Shown: positions 60,074-64,000 of the stretch, in pieces
Layout: each line of letters opens with the position of its first letter
Position numbering within the stretch: the first letter of the stretch is position 1
DNA from: Chinchilla lanigera
Taxonomy: Eukaryota > Chordata > Mammalia > Rodentia > Chinchillidae
Length of the DNA: 64,000 nucleotides
Direction: 5' to 3'
Assembly: GCF_000276665.1 (NCBI RefSeq)
Contig: NW_004955402.1
Coordinates: 3,323,161 to 3,387,160 of the forward strand
Translations under genes and position numbers: made by a program
Notes under the pieces: generated by a model
Told to the model about the DNA's origin: nothing
The model's input: only the letters and a program-made list of their open reading frames with translations
Database searches by the model: none

Positions 60074-61231
60074 AGTGGCCCTTCTTAATTTGCTCTCAAA
60101 ATGATGCACAGTTCCATAATTCTGTTTTATGTTCATTCTTAAACTTCTGCCTTAGTTCTTTTTTCCCTCAGGCAATAAACTTAAGGCCAGGAAACACCAA
60201 AAGGAAAACAAAAATGATCCTTTCTACAGAAAGCATAACAGCTTAGAGAAAAGGGAGGCACAGGAGGAAAAGTCATGTTGCAGAGATATATACCCTTTAA
60301 AGAGAGTTAGGGAGAGGAAGTGGACAGCTGAGGATGGAACTCTGGCTACGATGAATTGTTATATACCTGGAGGTCGCTTTTGTTGTGCTCCTTTCCGGTA
60401 AGGTTAGTAGTAGAAAGAGAACACAGCCGGGACACACTCGGGTTATTTATGCGTCTCAAATGCAACAGCAGCCCATGCTCGTTTGGTTATCACGGCCAGG
60501 TAATGCCATTTCTCCTCACCCTTCTTACACTGCACAAACGGGACTTTTCTGTAACCCCCTGCTGGGAATATTTCACACTTGAAATGCATTCTGCCCCACC
60601 GGGCTCACGGTTTAGCTCATTCCTAGTGACATCTGACACAGAATAAACCACACGGTTATAAAGTGCCGTCAGGTCATGCTGCTGTTCAGAACATCAGCTC
60701 CTTTGAAATTCCACTCAGTGATAGACACTTGGGGTGCTAGGCCACCTGGGAGGGTGGTAAAGGCCCCCACGCTATTGTGATCACCATTCTGCGTAATGTT
60801 GGGCAGAATTAGAAAAATGCTATTTTCGAATTTGACATTTTGAGTGCTTAACAATAAGTGAAAATATTGAGAAGCTATTTTCACTTTTACAACTATCACA
60901 CTGGACAGAATTCAGCTCTGGGAAGTACACAGCTGAGTGAGGACACACTGCTTCCCCACCCCCCGGATCAAAACCAATGTTCGATTCTGAATGTAGAGAG
61001 GGAGGACGTTGGAGCTGGGACTGTTTTAATCTTTTGGTATCATCCCTGCAGACATGCAAGCACACCCTGGAGACTGGTTAGAGCAAGTCTCTATCCACTC
61101 CCAGCCCTGCTGTCCCCCTTCCTGCTCCTCAGCCCCGCATCATGCAGAAGGAAACTCCAGTCTCTCCCAGAGTGGCCACGGACTGTCTCCATCACTCCTG
61201 CAGAAACTATGGGAAAGGGAAATGTTCTCAC

Positions 61232-61258
61232 CTAAAATTGCGGTTGGCACAAATGGGT
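61232..61258 (-). CDS. PTPRK: PTPRK microexon, 27 nt (adds D/PFVPTAIL)
   Basis: On the minus strand, ..gtatgacag precedes and GTGAGA follows a 27-nt segment that reads AC-CCA-TTT-GTG-CCA-ACC-GCA-ATT-then TTA and G. With the G from the upstream exon it gives D-P-F-V-P-T-A-I-L and ends again on a G. Both ends are phase 1, so skipping the exon leaves the frame intact (YYP-D-ETHTM). Other R2B phosphatases have a similar DPxVPTAxL peptide here, as I recall for PTPRM, which supports a real exon. The peptide lies in the juxtamembrane linker before D1. I infer optional inclusion from the symmetric phase and small size; the sequence cannot show tissue usage. The chance that frame, splice sites and peptide all agree at random is very small. 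Confidence 0.92.
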   Translation of the reverse strand, partial: THLCQPQF

Positions 61259-61484
61259 CTGTCATACATCATGAGCAGGTCAGTGCAGAGAGGTAAAAAG
61301 AGAAAGAACAGTAAGTGATTGATGAACGGTCCCCCACCCTCCCCACTGAAAGCCACAGAAAGCCTTGGATCACAACACGTCAAGCAGAGGAAGCTCCTAA
61401 AGTTTCAGGGACAGCATGGTGGGGCTGACGGAATCTGACTGCCACAGGGCTATACACAGAGGAGACAGCGGAAAAGTCTGTTAC
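61259..61484 (-). other. PTPRK intron, 226 nt
   Basis: Donor GTAACA to acceptor GACAG. No repeat. Short enough for intron-definition splicing of the 75-nt exon to the 27-nt microexon. Confidence 0.9.
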
Positions 61485-61559
61485 CTGGGTAGTAGGAGTT
61501 GGGCACCGATGTGCTTAGCGTATTTGTCTTCATTGTGAAGGACGATGGGGAAGACACAG
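61485..61559 (-). CDS. PTPRK: PTPRK coding exon, juxtamembrane (75 nt)
   Basis: Read on the minus strand, an acceptor (tttctttacag) precedes the exon, and a GTAACA donor follows ..TACTACCCAG. The exon starts with the last two bases of a serine codon (CT). It then encodes V-S-S-P-S-S-F-T-M followed by KTNTLSTSVPNSYYP, and ends on the first base (G) of a split aspartate codon. The 75 nt equal 2 + 24 codons + 1. The segment lies in the cytoplasm just after the transmembrane helix; it is rich in Ser/Thr/Pro and has no catalytic motif. It is separated by only 226 nt from the next exon. The preceding exon, expected to carry the basic stretch after the membrane, is not found up to 64000. Recognition rests on the PTPRK-typical peptide and the matching phase. 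Confidence 0.95.
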
Positions 61560-63288
61560 CTGTAAAGAAAAGAAAAGCCGCTCTGAGCTTCTGGAGAGCT
61601 GCGACGCTACCCCCTCTAACCACACAGCGTTCTGTGCAGTGTAGACTGTCCATAAAGACATCTCCGAGATTCACTCACATCTACGTGGCAAATGCCATCA
61701 TTTCAGCTGTCTTGGGGAGTCACATGTCCTTTGAGGGGACAAAAGTCCTTTACCCCTTAAGGGAAAACGCACAACCACAGCCACCATTTTGAACAGAGAA
61801 ATTCAACACACCCTGGTTGACTTCTAGCCTTTGCTTGTGTAGTTCTGCTCTCACATGGAGCTGATGTTTACCACTCAAACTATAGCAATGATCTGGCAAA
61901 TATGGGCAACACCAATGTTGCTGTAGTTTGTCACATTCTCCCTATGTTTGGGAAACACAGAGAACTTTCCAACGCCTATGAGCTGGTTTATGACAAATAA
62001 AGGTGAAGTGTGCTATACTTAAGGTGAAAACTGTGTCCACACTGTTCACTTAGTCTTTTAAGTCCTTACAAAAAGCCTATAATTTTTCTTTTGAGATGTT
62101 GCTTGGAAACATTCAATCATCACTCTTTATCTTACTCTTTGTTTGTAAGATGGACAGTGAATCTCATCCAATTTATCTGATTCCATTAAAATGGGTATTT
62201 TCCATTTATAAGGTAGTATGTTAATGCTTCAATATCTTAGTTGGTTTAGAATATAGAAGCACTTTAATTCCATTAGAGTACAAGGATTTAAATGTACTCA
62301 AGGTGGTTGTGCATACTGTCGTGTCTGCTGTCCTCTGAGGTATTTACATGATTGATTTGACATTGAGTTCCTGATCAGGGTGCTAATATACAATGACATC
62401 ACTGTATTTATGGAAACTGCTGTAGGTGCCTTGGACGCTGTTATTGTCATTCTGATGACAGGCTAATACACTTTAGCTCTTGAGAGCAGTCCTGTCAGAC
62501 AGTGCTTTTACCCTTGTATATATTTTTGAAGGGGAGAATTAATAAATGGCAGAACAAGGACCACATCCCAGGCTGTTTGTCATTTATATGATATTTTCTA
62601 AAATAGAGAAGGATCACATTTACAATGCATGTTTGTGGTAAGCCGCTGGGAAAAGAGGGCAATTGATGAAAATAAGAACCAAAAAACATGCATGCTCATC
62701 ACCTAGCTGGGGTCAGAGAGAGTAATACTTCTCCAATACCTGCAGACATTTCTACACAGTTGTTTAAAAAGCATAAAGCAACATAAAACTACTATGTTTA
62801 CTTTTGCCTTTTTGTTAAAGATACTTTAAAACATGGTTGTCTTTTAGTATACAAATTAAACCCATTTCCAACTACCCATATCTATGTTCTCTTCTTTATA
62901 TCATTTTAAAGTAGATGGCACAACTCTATCTGCTTTGGTTGGAGAGATTATTTCTCTCTCACAAATGTGTTCATGCATATTCTCCAGTCTTATTTTTCTG
63001 CCTGTTTTACTTCTCAAAGTGACTCACCTAGGAGCTCACAGCACTTTCTTGTGGCCCTACAAGATCAAACACTAGGCATGGATATAACAGGGGCAGGTTG
63101 GCAGCCTTGGGGGCAAATGAATGGCTCCTGGCATATATTGAAGTATATTGAAAGTGGCCTGCTCGGTAGCTGCACTCTGGTTTTAAGGCATTAACAAAAT
63201 ATTATGACAAGGTTTGCCACCAGGGATGTTCCCCTCAGGTGAGACTGGACAAGACCTACTGGTTGCTAAAAGAAAGGGAGGAAAATGG
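61560..63288 (-). other. PTPRK intron upstream of the 75-nt exon, partial
   Basis: AT-rich, apparently single-copy sequence without recognised repeats. The next upstream PTPRK exon is not seen before the window ends. Confidence 0.7.
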
Positions 63289-63392
63289 GCTTTTTTTTTT
63301 TTTTTTTGCAGTACCAGGGATTGAACTCACAACCTTGCACTTGCCAAGCAGGCGCTTATGCCACTGAGCTATATCCCCAGCCCTGAAAATGG
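63281..63392 (-). mobile_element. ID SINE with 8-bp target-site duplication
   Basis: GAAAATGG at 63281-63288 and 63385-63392. Between: a 17-T run, GCAGTACCAGGGATTGAACT, CTTGCACTTGCCAAGCAGGC and TGAGCTATATCCCCAGCCC. Reversed. Confidence 0.9.
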
Positions 63393-63539
63393 AATTCTGC
63401 TGTGGTTCTTCTGCTGGTTTCAGCAAAGGAGGCATCAAACCATGCCAGACAGCAGGATGGCTGTGCAGGCTGAAAATGCCAGCTGTACAGCAGTCCTTTG
63501 CATAGGAGCATTTGGGCTCGGAGATACTGATTTTTAAAA

Positions 63540-64000
63540 ATGTAACTTCCAAATGATACTTCCTATCTGGATGTGAATGTTCCGTGTTCCAACCTGACTT
63601 GCCTCGTGGATTCATTCTGTTGGGGTTCATGGAGTTGTAGTCCTTGTTATCTCTTTCTAGAATGTCCTTCAGAATACTCTGGAGTGCTGGTTTGGTGGTC
63701 ATGAATATCCTCAGGTGTTCTTGTCATCCAAGTATCTTATTTCTCAATCAATTTTAAAAGACAGTTTTGTGGAGCATATCAATCTAGGTGGGAGGTTGTT
63801 TTCTCTTAGGGCTTGAAATACTTCACTCCAAACTCTCCTTGACTTGAGGGTTTGTGCTGAGAGGTCAGTTGTGATGCTGATGGGCTTTGCTTTATAGGTG
63901 GCGTGCTTCTTTTCTCTAACAGCTTTCAGTGTTCTGTTCTTGTGTTGAATTTCTGGAATCTTGATTATTATATGCCTTTCTGTAGATTTTTGGATCATGG
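63540..64000 (-). mobile_element. L1 fragment, reverse orientation, runs off the window
   Basis: GGAGTGCTGGTTTGGTGGTC, TGAGAGGTCAGTTGTGATGC, ATTATTATATGCCTTTCTGT are reverse-complement L1 text. A minus-strand frame (MIQKSTERHIIIKIPEIQHK at its start) is a decayed piece of L1 protein, not a gene. Confidence 0.7.

Larger units (their letters stand above)
57354..61231 (-). other. PTPRK intron between the two microexons, 3.9 kb
   Basis: Contains no SINE or LINE that I recognise. It holds an AT-rich unique patch (57540-57960) and the GT/CA repeat; the rest is unassigned. The 3' end (57354-57420) is an exceptional pyrimidine tract on the transcript strand. Confidence 0.75.
1..64000 (-). other. PTPRK: PTPRK gene, internal part (six exons and introns)
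   Basis: Six minus-strand segments with consensus splice sites translate in order into the PTPRK juxtamembrane region and the N-terminal part of phosphatase domain D1. Phases agree at every join: 75 nt ending phase 1, 27 nt phase 1/1, 12 nt phase 1/1, 188 nt phase 1 to 0, 88 nt phase 0 to 1, 77 nt phase 1 to 0. Within the R2B family (PTPRK, PTPRM, PTPRT, PTPRU), PTPRK is favoured by KTNTLSTSVPNSYYP, the [18 protein letters not shown] stretch, [12 protein letters not shown] and RLQTIEGDTNSDYINGNYID. My recollection of PTPRM and PTPRT differs at these places. The product is a single-pass membrane phosphatase with a MAM/Ig/FNIII ectodomain that mediates homophilic contact at cell junctions; those parts lie outside the window. 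Intron sizes between these exons are 226, 3,973 less the 12-nt exon and its flanks as listed below, 725, 42,030 and 12,905 nt. Confidence 0.95.

Noticed and set aside
63256..63702. 148-codon open frame on the minus strand
   Set aside because: Joins L1 text to an ID SINE and its poly(A) tail; a mobile-element composite.
1..64000. CRISPR arrays, operons, phage or bacterial mobile elements
   Set aside because: Sequence is intron-rich mammalian DNA; no spaced direct repeats or prokaryotic coding density.

Overview
The window is mammalian, from a rodent outside the mouse/rat family. It holds two kinds of rodent SINE: tRNA-derived ID elements, and 7SL-derived B1 elements both as monomers and as ID+B1 composites of the B1-dID/MEN type described from squirrel-related rodents. 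It also holds MaLR LTRs, decayed L1, L2, MIR and DNA transposons. A sciuromorph (squirrel-like) rodent fits best, but the species cannot be fixed by eye. There are no prokaryotic features and no complete gene.

The only gene found is part of PTPRK (receptor-type protein tyrosine phosphatase kappa, an R2B-class RPTP) on the minus strand, so transcription runs from high to low coordinates. Six coding exons are recognised. Each has AG/GT boundaries and the reading phase is continuous across all joins: 61559-61485 (75 nt), 61258-61232 (27 nt), 57353-57342 (12 nt), 56616-56429 (188 nt), 14398-14311 (88 nt) and 1405-1329 (77 nt). They encode the intracellular juxtamembrane segment and the start of the first phosphatase domain (D1), including the KNRY and DYIN motifs. 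Ectodomain and transmembrane exons lie beyond 64000; the rest of D1 and all of D2 lie below position 1.

The 27-nt and 12-nt exons are both phase 1/1 cassettes, so any combination of inclusion and skipping keeps the frame (YYP-DETHTM, YYP-DPFVPTAIL-DETHTM, with or without VPIN). The intron upstream of the 27-nt exon has UGC motifs between its pyrimidine tract and the AG, as in neural microexons. The 12-nt exon has an unusually long pyrimidine tract.

Layout. 1-14310: end of one intron, the 77-nt exon, and a 12.9-kb intron with Tigger/MER2-type fossils, MIRs, an L2 split by a MaLR LTR, and B1/ID SINEs. 14399-56428: a 42-kb intron. Its most complex part (about 35300-45100) is an old sense L1 apparently split by a long antisense L1. 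That L1 carries SINEs and a Tigger transposon, and the Tigger is itself interrupted by a small U2 snRNA/L1 chimeric insert. A second U2 5' fragment with target-site duplications lies about 0.5 kb away. 56429-61559: the four upstream exons, with AT-rich single-copy sequence and a (CA)n tract (transcript strand) between the two microexons. 61560-64000: start of the next upstream intron, ending in an ID SINE and another L1 fragment.
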